From Raskinella chloraquaticus (SeqCode) (GTDB lineage Bacteria; Pseudomonadota; Alphaproteobacteria; Rhizobiales; UBA4765): 55,862 bases of DNA. The notes below the pieces were generated by a model. The model had not been told where the DNA came from and ran no database searches. It worked only from the letters and a program-made list of their open reading frames with translations. The stretch covers positions 1 through 55,862 of the forward strand of contig DEZK01000043.1 in NCBI GenBank assembly GCA_002365175.1, in the 5' to 3' direction. The translations under genes and the position numbers were made by a program. Within the stretch, counting starts at the first letter, position 1. Every line of letters begins with the position of its first letter. Shown here piece after piece: positions 17,806 to 27,128 of the stretch.

Positions 17806-18513
17806 TCAGCTCACGCGCGTCGTGCGCAGTTCCTCTGCGCTTTTCAGATCCGCAAGGATGGTTTCACCCGCAATCATCGACTGACCGATGGCCACCAGCG
17901 GCAGGGTGCCTTGCGGAAAATACACGTCAACGCGCGAGCCGAAGCGGATGAGGCCGACGCGCTCGCCAGGCGCCACATGATCACCGCTGCGCTTGAAGCA
18001 GACAATGCGCCGGGCAATCAGACCCGCGATCTGCACCATGGCGAAACGCCCGGACGGCGCCTCGATGACGATGCCATTGCGTTCATTATCCTCGCTTGCC
18101 TTGTCGAGATCAGCATTGAGAAAGAGGCCGGGCTTGTAGGCGATCCTGGTGATGCGCCCGCCAACCGGCGCACGGTTCACGTGGCAATTGAAGACGCTCA
18201 TGAAAATCGACACGCGCGGCAGCGCGCCTGACCCCAGTTCAAGCTCGGGCGGCGGCACAGCCGGACCGACAGCCGACACCGTCCCGTCAGCAGGCGAAAT
18301 CACCAGCCCTTCGCGCAACGGCGTGACCCGCCTGGGATCACGAAAAAAGGTGATCGTCCAGCCGGTGACGATGAGGAATATCCAGCCGGGAATGCTGCCG
18401 AGCCAGTGAAACGAGAGCAGCATCGCCACGCCAGCGATGGCAATAAACGGGTATCCCTCGCGATGAACGGGCGGGATGGCGCGGCGGATCGATGACACGA
18501 TGGTCTCAAGCAT
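17806..18513 (-). CDS. psd: phosphatidylserine decarboxylase, archaeal/alphaproteobacterial short type
   Basis: Makes phosphatidylethanolamine from phosphatidylserine. The 235-residue proenzyme has two N-terminal membrane helices (about 22-40 and 42-58), SPADGTVS, FMSVFNCHVNRAPV, and the self-cleavage site G192-S193 in RFGSRVDVYFP. Cleavage there creates the pyruvoyl cofactor on the small chain. It is the first gene of the psd-pssA unit. Confidence 0.94.
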   Translation of the reverse strand: MLETIVSSIRRAIPPVHREGYPFIAIAGVAMLLSFHWLGSIPGWIFLIVTGWTITFFRDPRRVTPLREGLVISPADGTVSAVGPAVPPPELELGSGALPRVSIFMSVFNCHVNRAPVGGRITRIAYKPGLFLNADLDKASEDNERNGIVIEAPSGRFAMVQIAGLIARRIVCFKRSGDHVAPGERVGLIRFGSRVDVYFPQGTLPLVAIGQSMIAGETILADLKSAEELRTTRVS

Positions 18514-18534
18514 GAAGCACTAATCCCTGGTCGG

Positions 18535-18549
18535 CAGGCGGTGCGCCTG
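18535..18549. promoter_or_regulatory. inverted repeat upstream of psd
   Basis: CAGGCG-GTG-CGCCTG is a perfect 6-bp inverted repeat, 22 bases upstream of the psd start codon in the divergent region with osmC. It could be an operator or a leader hairpin. There is no other support. Confidence 0.25.
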
Positions 18550-18645
18550 TCAATTCGCCGTGAACCTAGGGTCCAGACCTGCTAATTACAACCGCTACGT
18601 TGCGCGTTAGGCTAAGTCACCTTCGCATCATCATGGGAGTATCAT

Positions 18646-19152
18646 ATGGACCAGTCGGAATTGCGCAGCCTCCAGGCACCGATCAAGGAGCGCTATCGTG
18701 AGGCCCCCGACAGCGCCGTCGTGACGCTCAAAGCGCGCGGCTCGCTTGGCGAGGGCATCGCCTGCAAGGTTGAAACCGGCAGGGCGCTGGCGATTGCGGG
18801 CCTCCATCCGGCAAGCGGCGGCTCGGGCCTTGAACTGTGCTCGGGCGACATGCTGCTCGAGGCGCTTGTTGCCTGTGCCGGAGTGACCCTCAAGGCGGTC
18901 GCGACCGCGCTGTCGATCAATCTGCGCAACGCCGATATTCTTGCCGAAGGCGATCTTGATTTTCGCGGCACGCTTGGTGTCGCCAAGGACGCGCCGGTTG
19001 GTCTGCGCGATATCCGCCTTACCTTCAAGCTCGACACCGATGCCGCGCCCGATGCTGTCGACAAGCTCATCTCGCTCACCGAGCGCTATTGCGTGGTGCT
19101 GCAGACATTGCAGGTGCGCCCGAATATCAGCGTTACCGCCGAGCGGGAGTGA
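18646..19152 (+). CDS. OsmC family peroxiredoxin-like protein
   Basis: Protein of 168 residues with the OsmC pair of redox cysteines, C77 (VACAGVT) and C149 (RYCVVLQ). The family reduces organic hydroperoxides through these thiols in the cytoplasm. A GGGAG site upstream supports ATG 18646. It is divergent from psd and is followed after 3 bases by a candidate 34-residue reading frame. Confidence 0.88.
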   Translation: MDQSELRSLQAPIKERYREAPDSAVVTLKARGSLGEGIACKVETGRALAIAGLHPASGGSGLELCSGDMLLEALVACAGVTLKAVATALSINLRNADILAEGDLDFRGTLGVAKDAPVGLRDIRLTFKLDTDAAPDAVDKLISLTERYCVVLQTLQVRPNISVTAERE

Positions 19153-19155
19153 GCG

Positions 19156-19260
19156 ATGGTGACAATGACCCCGATCGCACAGGTCGAGGGTGGACGCCAT
19201 CTGCGGGGGGAACTGCGCGAGCCGGCATGGGCAACCGAGATCATGAAGGATTACTGGTAA
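19156..19260 (+). CDS. candidate 34-residue small protein following osmC
   Basis: The reading frame begins ATG GTG ACA ATG at 19156, 3 bases after the osmC stop, and ends with TAA at 19258-19260. A GGGAG site spans the osmC stop region about 7 bases upstream of the ATG. The product is polar, with a C-terminal EIMKDYW and no membrane segment. It matches no family I recognise. The convergent ABC exporter gene ends 3 bases later, so the frame fills the gap exactly. It is predicted only from start, ribosome site and coupling. Confidence 0.4.
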   Translation: MVTMTPIAQVEGGRHLRGELREPAWATEIMKDYW

Positions 19261-19263
19261 GTT

Positions 19264-21180
19264 TCACTCCGCAGCCTGAGGCGGGGCCACTTTTTCGCCC
19301 TCGGCGGCGCGCTCATCGGCGAGGCGCTGCTTCAAGGCTTCCTCGGCTTCGGCAATCTCGCGCTGGCGGTTCCACATGTCAGCATAGACGCCGGCGCGCT
19401 TCACCAATTCATCGTGGCGGCCGCGCTCGACGATGACGCCCTTGTCGAGGACAAGGATTTCATCGGCATTCACGACCGTCGACAGGCGATGGGCGATGAC
19501 AAGCGTGGTACGGTTTTGCGACACGGCGTCAAGCGCTGCCTGGATGTCGCGTTCGGTGCGCGAATCAAGCGCTGATGTTGCTTCATCGAGAATAAGGATT
19601 GGCGGGCTCTTGAGGATGGTGCGGGCAATCGCCACGCGTTGCTTCTCGCCGCCTGACAGCTTCAACCCGCGCTCGCCAACCGGTGTGGCGAACGCCTCCG
19701 GCAGGCTGCGGATGAAGGCGCCGATCTGCGCCTTGTCGGCAGCTTCTTCAACTTCCGCGTCGCTTGCTCCATCGCGGCCATAGGCGATGTTGTAGCGGAT
19801 CGTGTCGTTGAACAGCACCGTATCCTGCGGCACCATGCCGATGGCAGCGCGCAGCGAGACCTGCGTCACGTCACGGATATCCTGACCATCGACGGTGACC
19901 CGTCCGCCGGCAATATCATAAAAACGGAAGAGAATGCGGCTGATCGTTGACTTCCCCGCGCCTGACGGGCCAACGATTGCGACCGTCTTGCCGGCCGGCA
20001 CTTCAAAACTGACCTGACGCAGAATGGTGCGATTGGCGGCATAGTGGAAGACGACGTTGTCGAAGCGGACGGCGCCGCCCGTCACCTGCAACGGCTTGGC
20101 GCCAGGCGTGTCGGCGATCTCGGGATATTCATCAAGAACCTGAAACATCTTGTCGATGTCGACGAGCGATTGCCTGATCTCGCGATACATCGTGCCCATG
20201 AAATTCAGCGGCTGATAAAGCTGGATCATCAGGGCGTTGACAAGAATGAAGGAGCCGATGCTGACATGCCCCGCCAGCACATCGCCAGCCGACATCGCCA
20301 TCACCACCGTCAGGCCGAGGGTGAAAATGATCGCCTGCCCGCCGTTAAGGACCGCCAGCGACACATAGGATTTGGTCGAGGAACGCTCATAAACAGCCAT
20401 GGCGCGGTCGTAGCGCCCGGCCTCGCGCTTTTCGGCACTGAAATATTTGACGGTTTCATAATTGAGCAGGCTGTCGATCGCCTTGCCGTTCGAATCCTGG
20501 TCGGAATCGTTCATGATGCGGCGGATCGCCATGCGCCAATTGGTCGCCTGCACGGTGTAATAGAGGTAGGCGACGATCATCACCGCGAGCACCACGACAT
20601 AGCGCCAGTCAAATTCACCCAGCAGCACGGCGCAGACCAGCAGGAATTCGATGATGGTTGGCACCAGCTGCAGGAAAAACATCCGGCTCAGCTGTTCGAT
20701 GCCAACCCGGCCACGCTCCAGGACCCGTGTCAGCCCGCCGGTCTTTTTCTCCAGATGAAAGCGCAGCGACAGACGATGCATGTGCTCAAATGTCTGCATG
20801 GCGAGCTGGCGCACGGCATGCATGGCGACCTTGGCAAAAAGCCCGTCGCGCACCTGAATGATAAGCGCCATCACCACTCGCGAAACGCCGTAGAGGATGA
20901 CGCCGGCAATGGGGGCTGCAACCAGCCAGGAAATCGGAGCAGCGCTTGCCGCCTGCGCCACGCCGGTGCTTGTCGCCACCAGCGCGTCAGTGGCCCATTT
21001 GAAGGTGAACGGCACGCCCACCGTCACCAGCTTTGCCACCAGAACGAGAACGAAACTGGCGATGATACGTAGTTGCAGATCCTTGCGGCTATGCGGCCAC
21101 AGATAGGGCCACAGCAGCCGGGCGGTCGCCATGAGGCCGAGTTCAGCCTTGAGCCTGGGCGATGAGGTGGGCGCCTGCAC
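19264..21180 (-). CDS. Atm1-type ABC exporter (fused membrane and ATPase domains)
   Basis: Half-transporter of about 638 residues from a GTG at 21180 that has GGAG upstream; an in-frame TTG at 21252 would extend it by 24. Six transmembrane helices are followed by a nucleotide-binding domain with Walker A GPSGAGKST, signature LSGGEKQR and Walker B LILDEATSALD. The N-terminal WPYLWP and the membrane region resemble ABCB7/Atm1 proteins, which export glutathione-linked persulfide or metal species from the cytoplasm. It works as a homodimer. The charged C-terminal tail is unstructured. Confidence 0.88.
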   Translation of the reverse strand: MQAPTSSPRLKAELGLMATARLLWPYLWPHSRKDLQLRIIASFVLVLVAKLVTVGVPFTFKWATDALVATSTGVAQAASAAPISWLVAAPIAGVILYGVSRVVMALIIQVRDGLFAKVAMHAVRQLAMQTFEHMHRLSLRFHLEKKTGGLTRVLERGRVGIEQLSRMFFLQLVPTIIEFLLVCAVLLGEFDWRYVVVLAVMIVAYLYYTVQATNWRMAIRRIMNDSDQDSNGKAIDSLLNYETVKYFSAEKREAGRYDRAMAVYERSSTKSYVSLAVLNGGQAIIFTLGLTVVMAMSAGDVLAGHVSIGSFILVNALMIQLYQPLNFMGTMYREIRQSLVDIDKMFQVLDEYPEIADTPGAKPLQVTGGAVRFDNVVFHYAANRTILRQVSFEVPAGKTVAIVGPSGAGKSTISRILFRFYDIAGGRVTVDGQDIRDVTQVSLRAAIGMVPQDTVLFNDTIRYNIAYGRDGASDAEVEEAADKAQIGAFIRSLPEAFATPVGERGLKLSGGEKQRVAIARTILKSPPILILDEATSALDSRTERDIQAALDAVSQNRTTLVIAHRLSTVVNADEILVLDKGVIVERGRHDELVKRAGVYADMWNRQREIAEAEEALKQRLADERAAEGEKVAPPQAAE

Positions 21181-21297
21181 TATCGAGGTCTCCGGATGGC
21201 CTGCACTGGATAAAAACAAGGTAGGCTGCTTGTAGCGCTTCGTTCCTTCCAAGCCTAGCGTCTTGACGCGACTCGATAGCTGAGGTCTTCAGAACGC

Positions 21298-21906
21298 ATG
21301 ACAATCATCTCATCCCCTGCCCTTGCTGCGGTATGCGTCTATTGCGGTTCATCGCCCGGCCGCTCACCCGGCTTCGAGATGGCGGCGCAGGCTTTGGGGG
21401 CCGCGATCGGGCAGGCGCGCCTGAGGCTGGTTTACGGCGGTGGCGGAACCGGGCTGATGGGCAGCGTCGCGCGGGCGACACGCGCAGCCGGCGGGAAGGT
21501 CACCGGCATCATTCCTGATTTCCTCGTTCAGCGCGAAGGACAGAACATCGAACTCGATGAACGTTTCGTGGTGCCCGACATGCACACACGCAAGCGCATG
21601 ATGTTCGAGCGCGCCGATGGCTTCGTGGCGCTCCCCGGCGGTATCGGCACGCTCGAGGAACTCATCGAGATGCTGACCTGGTCGCAGCTTGGACGCCATG
21701 GCAAGCCCATCGTGATTGCCAATATCGACGGCTTCTGGGATCCGCTCGCCACATTGCTGGCGCATATGCGCACGCAAGGTTTTCTCAGAAATGATCCTGA
21801 TTTCTCGCCGCGCTATCAGGTGGTGGATCGCATCGACGATGTGCTGCCTGCGTTGACGGCTGCTCTGGAGCCCGGCGCGCCGACGGTTCCGATCATCAAA
21901 TTCTGA
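21298..21906 (+). CDS. LOG family protein (TIGR00730, nucleoside monophosphate phosphoribohydrolase type)
   Basis: Rossmann-fold protein of 202 residues with YGGGGTGLMG (46-55), R99 in MHTRKRMM, and the PGGxGTxxE motif at 113-121. Characterised members release free cytokinin base from the riboside 5'-monophosphate, and some bacterial members act on AMP. It is divergent from the ABC exporter and upstream of nadE. The physiological substrate in this organism is unknown. Confidence 0.9.
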   Translation: MTIISSPALAAVCVYCGSSPGRSPGFEMAAQALGAAIGQARLRLVYGGGGTGLMGSVARATRAAGGKVTGIIPDFLVQREGQNIELDERFVVPDMHTRKRMMFERADGFVALPGGIGTLEELIEMLTWSQLGRHGKPIVIANIDGFWDPLATLLAHMRTQGFLRNDPDFSPRYQVVDRIDDVLPALTAALEPGAPTVPIIKF

Positions 21907-21972
21907 CCATTGCATGGCTGGCGATCATGACGGGCGCTTGTCGGCTTATGGTGCGGCGGGCTACAAAACGCG

Positions 21973-23700
21973 ATGACTGATACGCTCTCCATTGCACTTG
22001 CCCAGTTGTCGAGCCGGGTCGGCGATATCGCTGGTAATCTTGCCCGGGCGCGTCAGGCGCGGGCCGAGGCGGCGCGTCTGGGGGCCGAGCTTGTCCTGTT
22101 TCCTGAACTCTTCCTCGTTGGTTATCCACCTGAAGATCTGGTGCTGAAACCAGCCCTGCAGGAAGCCTGCCGGGTGGCCATTCACGAGCTGGCGCAAGAG
22201 ACCGGCGATGGCGGACCGGCGGTCCTGATCGGTACGCCGTGGCGCGAGGCGGGGAAACTGCATAATGCGGTGGCGCTCCTCGAAGAGGGGCGGATTGCGA
22301 CACTGCGCTTCAAGGTCGATCTGCCCAATTACGGGGTCTTTGACGAAAAGCGTGTGTTCACGCCGGGGCCCATGCCGGGGCCGATCAGTTTCAAGGGTGT
22401 GCGGATCGGTGTGCCGATCTGTGAGGATATCTGGGGCGGGGATATCGTTGAATGCCTGAGCGAGACGGGGGCAGAATTGCTGCTGGTACCCAATGGCTCG
22501 CCGTTTCGCCGGACAGTGCGCGATGAGCGCACCCATACCGTGGTGGCCAGGATCGCCGAGAGCGGATTGCCGATTGCCTACCTGAACCGGGTCGGTGGAC
22601 AGGACGAGCTGGTGTTTGACGGCGCCTCCTTCGGGCTTAACGCCGATTACGGTCTTGCCTTCCAGCTCCCGGCGTTTGTTGAGACAGTCGCCCTGACGCG
22701 CTGGCAGCGAACATCGGCTGGCTGGGCTTGCGTTGAGGGAGGTAAGACCAGCCTGCCTGACGGACACGCGCAGACCTATAGCGCCGCGATGGCAGGCTTG
22801 CGCGATTATGTCGAGGCCAACCGTTTTCCCGGCGTCGTTCTTGGTCTGTCGGGCGGCATTGATTCAGCGCTTGTCGCAGCCCTTGCGGCTGACGCGCTTG
22901 GCCCTTCGCGCGTGCGCTGCGTCATGCTGCCCTATCGCTATACGGCGCAGATTTCACTCGATGACGCAAAACTGTGCGCGAACCGCCTCGGCTGCCCTTA
23001 CGAAATCATTCCCATCGCACCGGCGGTCGAGGGGTTCCTCGCGGCGCTCGGCCCGGCACTGGCCGGTACCTCGCCCGATATCACGGAGGAAAACCTGCAA
23101 TCGCGGGCCCGCGGCACCATCCTCATGGCGCTTTCCAACAAGTTCGGCGGCATGGTGGTGACAACCGGCAATAAATCGGAAATGTCGGTTGGCTACGCCA
23201 CACTCTATGGCGACATGAATGGCGGCTTCAATCCGATCAAGGATATTTACAAGACCGAAGTCTACGAGCTGGCACGCTGGCGCAACGCTCATGTGCCGGC
23301 AGGCGCGCTTGGACCCGATGGCGAGGTGATTCCGCTCAATATCATCGAGCGGGCGCCCAGCGCCGAATTACGCGAAAATCAGACGGACCAGGATTCGCTG
23401 CCGCCCTATGAGGTGCTGGATGCTATTCTCCATGGCCTTGTCGAGGAAGAACGGCCGATCGCCGACATCGTCGCACAGGGTTTTGATATCGCGACCGTCA
23501 AACGCATCGAGCATCTGCTGAATATCGCCGAATACAAGCGCCGGCAGGCAGCCCCCGGTGTCAAGATTTCAACGCGCAATTTCGGTCGTGACCGGCGCTA
23601 CCCGATCTCCCACGGCTTCCGCGATCCGGGCATCCCGGTCAATCCGTCAGACGACACCAATGTCCTGTTCCAGCCGCGCATTAATGCTGTCGATGTGTGA
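21973..23700 (+). CDS. nadE: glutamine-dependent NAD+ synthetase
   Basis: Two-domain enzyme of 575 residues. The N-terminal glutaminase is a nitrilase-fold domain with the triad E45 (FPELF), K114 (FKVDLPNYG) and C150 (VPICEDIWG). The C-terminal synthetase has the ATP P-loop LSGGIDS near 291-297 and a KSEMSVGY segment. It amidates deamido-NAD in the final step of NAD synthesis, using ammonia channelled from glutamine. LysE starts 12 bases downstream. Confidence 0.95.
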   Translation: MTDTLSIALAQLSSRVGDIAGNLARARQARAEAARLGAELVLFPELFLVGYPPEDLVLKPALQEACRVAIHELAQETGDGGPAVLIGTPWREAGKLHNAVALLEEGRIATLRFKVDLPNYGVFDEKRVFTPGPMPGPISFKGVRIGVPICEDIWGGDIVECLSETGAELLLVPNGSPFRRTVRDERTHTVVARIAESGLPIAYLNRVGGQDELVFDGASFGLNADYGLAFQLPAFVETVALTRWQRTSAGWACVEGGKTSLPDGHAQTYSAAMAGLRDYVEANRFPGVVLGLSGGIDSALVAALAADALGPSRVRCVMLPYRYTAQISLDDAKLCANRLGCPYEIIPIAPAVEGFLAALGPALAGTSPDITEENLQSRARGTILMALSNKFGGMVVTTGNKSEMSVGYATLYGDMNGGFNPIKDIYKTEVYELARWRNAHVPAGALGPDGEVIPLNIIERAPSAELRENQTDQDSLPPYEVLDAILHGLVEEERPIADIVAQGFDIATVKRIEHLLNIAEYKRRQAAPGVKISTRNFGRDRRYPISHGFRDPGIPVNPSDDTNVLFQPRINAVDV

Positions 23701-23712
23701 AAGCAGCGAGTG

Positions 23713-24342
23713 ATGAACGCCGCCCTGCTGCTCGCCTTTGTGACCGCCAGCGCGATACTTGTGGCCATACCGGGCCCCAATGTGGCGCTGATTGTCAGCA
23801 ACACGCTGACCCACGGCCTGCGCTTTGGCCTGGCGACAGTGGCCGGCACCGCCAGCGCCATCGCCGTGCAGCTGCTGGTCGTCATCTTCAGCGCCGGTCT
23901 GTTGACAGGGGATGCGGGGGGCGCCCTGGAGGTGCTGCGCGCGCTTGGCGTTGCCTATCTCCTGTGGCTCGCCCTTGCGGCGTGGCGGGCAAGGCCTGAA
24001 GAATTGGGCGATAATCCCTCCCCGCCGCGCCCGCTCATGGCGATCGCCGGTGGCGGCTTTGTGGTTGGCCTCAGCAATCCCAAGACATGGCTCTTCTACG
24101 GCGCCTTCTTTCCCCAGTTCATTGACGCATCGGGGGATGTGCCCGGCCAGTTCCGCGTGCTGGCGCTCACGTTCTTCGTGGTGACGAGCGTGCTTGATGG
24201 CGCCTGGGCGTTGGGTGCCGCCCGCCTGCGCGGATTGCTGTTGCTGTCAGGCCGGCTGCGCAACCGTTTGACGGCTCTTGTCCTGTTACTTGCCGCTGTC
24301 GGGCTTTTGCTTGTCCGCACCGGCCTTCACGCCGCCGGGTGA
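23713..24342 (+). CDS. LysE/RhtB family amino acid exporter
   Basis: Inner-membrane protein of about 209 residues with six hydrophobic segments. The N-terminal IPGPNVALIVSNTL is the family signature, and a central SNPKTWLFYGAFFPQF is typical of LysE-type exporters. ATG 23713 is preceded by an in-frame GTG at 23710. The substrate is probably an amino acid but cannot be specified. Its last 57 bases overlap the converging small gene at 24286. Confidence 0.88.
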   Translation: MNAALLLAFVTASAILVAIPGPNVALIVSNTLTHGLRFGLATVAGTASAIAVQLLVVIFSAGLLTGDAGGALEVLRALGVAYLLWLALAAWRARPEELGDNPSPPRPLMAIAGGGFVVGLSNPKTWLFYGAFFPQFIDASGDVPGQFRVLALTFFVVTSVLDGAWALGAARLRGLLLLSGRLRNRLTALVLLLAAVGLLLVRTGLHAAG

Positions 24343-24582
24343 CTTGACGCGCCGGCGGGTTGGCAGATCAGACGGCGATGCGCCGGCAAGCGGCAGGATC
24401 TCGATACGGTGTGGGGTCATGACGGTAACGAACCATGACTGCCAGACGCGCAGATGAAAGGAAAGAATTTCCGTCATGAACGCATCGGCGGCCTTGAAAT
24501 CGCGCAAGGGATCAGAGGCCGAAAGGGAAGGGATGACGGGATCGATCCGCTGGTCTGGTACTGTCTCGTTATCTTTTGCCAT
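24286..24582 (-). CDS. small hypothetical protein
   Basis: Protein of 98 residues, family not recognised. ATG 24582 follows GAGGGTGAG, a good ribosome site. A central helical amphipathic stretch (FKAADAFMTEILSFHLRVWQ) precedes a lysine-rich, probably disordered tail. The 3' end overlaps the lysE 3' end by 57 bases in convergent orientation. It could be a nucleic-acid-associated or structural small protein, but no function is supported. Confidence 0.55.
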   Translation of the reverse strand: MAKDNETVPDQRIDPVIPSLSASDPLRDFKAADAFMTEILSFHLRVWQSWFVTVMTPHRIEILPLAGASPSDLPTRRRVKSPGGVKAGADKQKPDSGK

Positions 24583-24704
24583 CTCACCCTCAACTCGCCC
24601 GCAACAGCCACGTGCCAATCTCTTCTATTCCAGATAAATGAAAAAACGGCGAAGGTGGGCAATTCCCCCTTGACAGAGGGCGTTGCGCGACGAACACCGC
24701 TCAC

Positions 24705-26051
24705 ATGAGCATTCCCACCGTCCGCTTCGCCCCCTCGCCGACCGGCTATCTCCATATCGGCAATCTGCGCCCTGCCCTGTTCAACTGGCTCTATGCCAAG
24801 GCGCATGGCGGGCGCTTTATCCTGCGCTACGATGATACAGACCGCGAGCGCTCAACTGCGGAGTTTGCCGACGCCATCGCAGCCGATCTTGCCTGGATTG
24901 GCATCGTGCCTGATCTCGTCATCGCCCAATCGGACCGGCTTCCAAGCTATGACGCGGCGGTTGAAACATTAAAGGCCTCCGGTCTGCTCTATCCCTGTTA
25001 CGAGACGCCTGACGAGCTTGATCGCCGCCGCAAGCGCCAGCAGGCGCGTGGCTTACCGCCGATCTATGACCGCGCCGCCCTCAACCTCAGCGCAGAAGAG
25101 CGCGCCAGCCTCGAGGCTGCCGGGCGCAGGGCACATTGGCGCTTCAAGCTTTCGGGTGGCGATATCGCCTTCAACGACCTTATCCGCGGCGAGGTGCATG
25201 TGCGCGCCGACACGCTGTCGGACCCGGTGCTGGTGCGCGAGGATGGCACCTACCTCTATACATTGACCTCGGTGGTGGATGATATCGCGCTTGACGTCAC
25301 CCATGTTATTCGCGGGGAGGACCATGTCACCAATACCGGGGTGCAGATCGAGATATGGCGCGGGCTTGGCGGTGTCGTCCCGGTTTTTGCCCACCATAAT
25401 CTTCTGACGACCAGCGATGGCGAAGGATTGTCAAAGCGCAGCGGTGCGCTCAGCCTGCGTTCGCTGCGGGCGGATGGCTTTGAGCCGATGGCTGTGGCCA
25501 GCCTTGCGACGCTGCTTGGTACGGCCAATGCCGTGGAGCCGGTTGCAACGCTTGGCGCGCTCGCGGCGAAGCTTGATCTGTCGCACATCTCGCGCGCACC
25601 CGCGAAATTCGATCCCGGCGAAGTCGCCGCACTCAACGCCAAGCTGGTGCATGGCCTGCCCTATGCTCACGTTGAAGAACGCCTCGCCAAACTTGCGGTT
25701 GGGGGAGGTGAAGATTTCTGGCTGACGATACGCGCCAACCTCGTCAAGGTCAGCGACGCTGCGCAGTGGTGGCAAGTTGCAACCGGCGACCTTCCGGCGA
25801 TGACCGAGGATGAGACGATGATGACCCTTGCTGCTGATCTCCTGCCGCCCGAACCGTGGGATGTGCAGGTCTGGGGACTATGGGCAAATGCGGTCAAGGC
25901 AGCGAGCGGGCGCAGCGGCAAGGATCTTTTTCTTCCCCTGCGGCGCGCCCTCACGGGCCGCGATCACGGGCCGGAGATGAAGTCCTTTCTTCCCTTCATT
26001 GGCCGCGAACGGGCCTATGCCCGCCTGATTGGCGCGCGCCGGCCAGCCTGA
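24705..26051 (+). CDS. gltX: glutamate-tRNA ligase
   Basis: Class I aminoacyl-tRNA synthetase of 448 residues. HIGN is at 17-20, the catalytic loop GLSKRSG is near 240, and YDDTDRERS is the family's amino-acid-binding segment. It charges tRNA-Glu and, in bacteria lacking GlnRS, sometimes tRNA-Gln. Many alphaproteobacteria carry two GltX copies, and the slightly short length fits the second type. It ends 3 bases before the convergent DUF2865 gene. Confidence 0.93.
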   Translation: MSIPTVRFAPSPTGYLHIGNLRPALFNWLYAKAHGGRFILRYDDTDRERSTAEFADAIAADLAWIGIVPDLVIAQSDRLPSYDAAVETLKASGLLYPCYETPDELDRRRKRQQARGLPPIYDRAALNLSAEERASLEAAGRRAHWRFKLSGGDIAFNDLIRGEVHVRADTLSDPVLVREDGTYLYTLTSVVDDIALDVTHVIRGEDHVTNTGVQIEIWRGLGGVVPVFAHHNLLTTSDGEGLSKRSGALSLRSLRADGFEPMAVASLATLLGTANAVEPVATLGALAAKLDLSHISRAPAKFDPGEVAALNAKLVHGLPYAHVEERLAKLAVGGGEDFWLTIRANLVKVSDAAQWWQVATGDLPAMTEDETMMTLAADLLPPEPWDVQVWGLWANAVKAASGRSGKDLFLPLRRALTGRDHGPEMKSFLPFIGRERAYARLIGARRPA

Positions 26052-26053
26052 TC

Positions 26054-27091
26054 CTAATCGACCGTGCCTGGCTGCGTGGTGCCGCGTAGCCCGAATTCGC
26101 CGATGACATCGCTTGCCTGCGACACCTCCGGGCGCGTGGAGATTTTGACGGGACTCTTTGGATCGTCATCACCGGCGACATGGTCATGGGTGCGGGCGTC
26201 GGGTCCCTTCAGCTCGTCGATCGCCTGGCGGGCCGCCTGGACGCCCGCCTGACAGCCGCAAGCGCGATCGAATTCACGGCGGAAGCGATAGGCGGCTTTC
26301 AGTGCCGTATAGGGCTTGCCATCGAGACCCACGGCCTCATCACTGCCGCCACCGGGATTACGGTGGACGTAAAGCGCAACCTCGTTGCCGGGACAGGCGC
26401 TGCGGCAGGTTTGCGCATCCTTGGCAAAATTGCGGGACGATGTCTGGTAGCTCACCGGCCAGAAATAACCATCGCAGGTGCGCACGCATAACGTCCGGTA
26501 GTGGCCGCTTGCTGATATGACCGTATTGCTGCGCGCATTCGTCGGGCGAAACGGTGGCTTGGCCGAAGGCGCAGGCGCGGGGCGGGGCTCGCTTGCTGGC
26601 GGCGGTGGCTTGTTGACTGCGGTCACCGCGGCCTGGCTAGCGCCCCCCAGGCTGAACCAGGACAGAAGGCCGTCAACGGGCGCAAAGGCCTCAACCGGCG
26701 CGGCGCGCCTGGGTGTTTCGCCATGACATGAAGCAGCCGCGAGGCGACGCTGCAAGGCACCGCGTCTGGCCTGCAGGCTAGCGATGCCGTCTTTTTGCCC
26801 TATCCGGCGCTCGAGGCTGGCGAGATTGGCTTCCATGCCGGCAACGAGAGTGGCGAACCGGCTGCAATCGCCCGCAGCGGACAATTCGCAGCGGTGCTTC
26901 TGGGCTCGCGCGGTACTGAGTTCGCTTCGCTGACGCTGAGCGGCGCCGGCAAAATCAGTTGCGGCAATAGAGCGATCAAGGCGCGACAGTTCGGCGGAAA
27001 GGGCGGCGCATTGGGACGCCATGGCAAAGGCTGGCCGGCTCACCACCAGCACAAAACCCATACCCAGCAAGCCAAGCCAGGGCCGCTGCAT
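26054..27091 (-). CDS. DUF2865 secreted or envelope protein
   Basis: Protein of about 345 residues from ATG 27091 (a GTG at 27094 is also in frame). A signal peptide (about 1-23, ending AFA) is followed by an alanine/arginine-rich region, probably coiled coil, containing spaced cysteines and a proline-rich linker. The DUF2865 domain (about 190-290) has GHYRTLCVRTCDGYFWPVS, CRSACPG and RACGC. It is probably periplasmic, with disulfides. The role is unknown. A perfect 19-bp palindrome lies just upstream. Confidence 0.82.
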   Translation of the reverse strand: MQRPWLGLLGMGFVLVVSRPAFAMASQCAALSAELSRLDRSIAATDFAGAAQRQRSELSTARAQKHRCELSAAGDCSRFATLVAGMEANLASLERRIGQKDGIASLQARRGALQRRLAAASCHGETPRRAAPVEAFAPVDGLLSWFSLGGASQAAVTAVNKPPPPASEPRPAPAPSAKPPFRPTNARSNTVISASGHYRTLCVRTCDGYFWPVSYQTSSRNFAKDAQTCRSACPGNEVALYVHRNPGGGSDEAVGLDGKPYTALKAAYRFRREFDRACGCQAGVQAARQAIDELKGPDARTHDHVAGDDDPKSPVKISTRPEVSQASDVIGEFGLRGTTQPGTVD

Positions 27092-27109
27092 CACGCCAAC
27101 ACCCTACCC

Positions 27110-27128
27110 GACAGTGTCAGACACTGTC
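27110..27128. promoter_or_regulatory. perfect 19-bp palindrome in the divergent DUF2865/creA region
   Basis: GACAGTGTCAGACACTGTC has perfect 9-bp arms around a single central A, 18 bases upstream of the DUF2865 start codon. The one-base centre suits a dimeric DNA-binding protein better than an RNA hairpin, and no T-run follows on either strand. The regulator is not identified. Confidence 0.5.

Noticed and set aside
24670..24704. TTGACA hexamer upstream of gltX
   Set aside because: The gltX ATG lies 29 bases after it and no -10 element sits at 16-18 bases, so it is not supported as a promoter.
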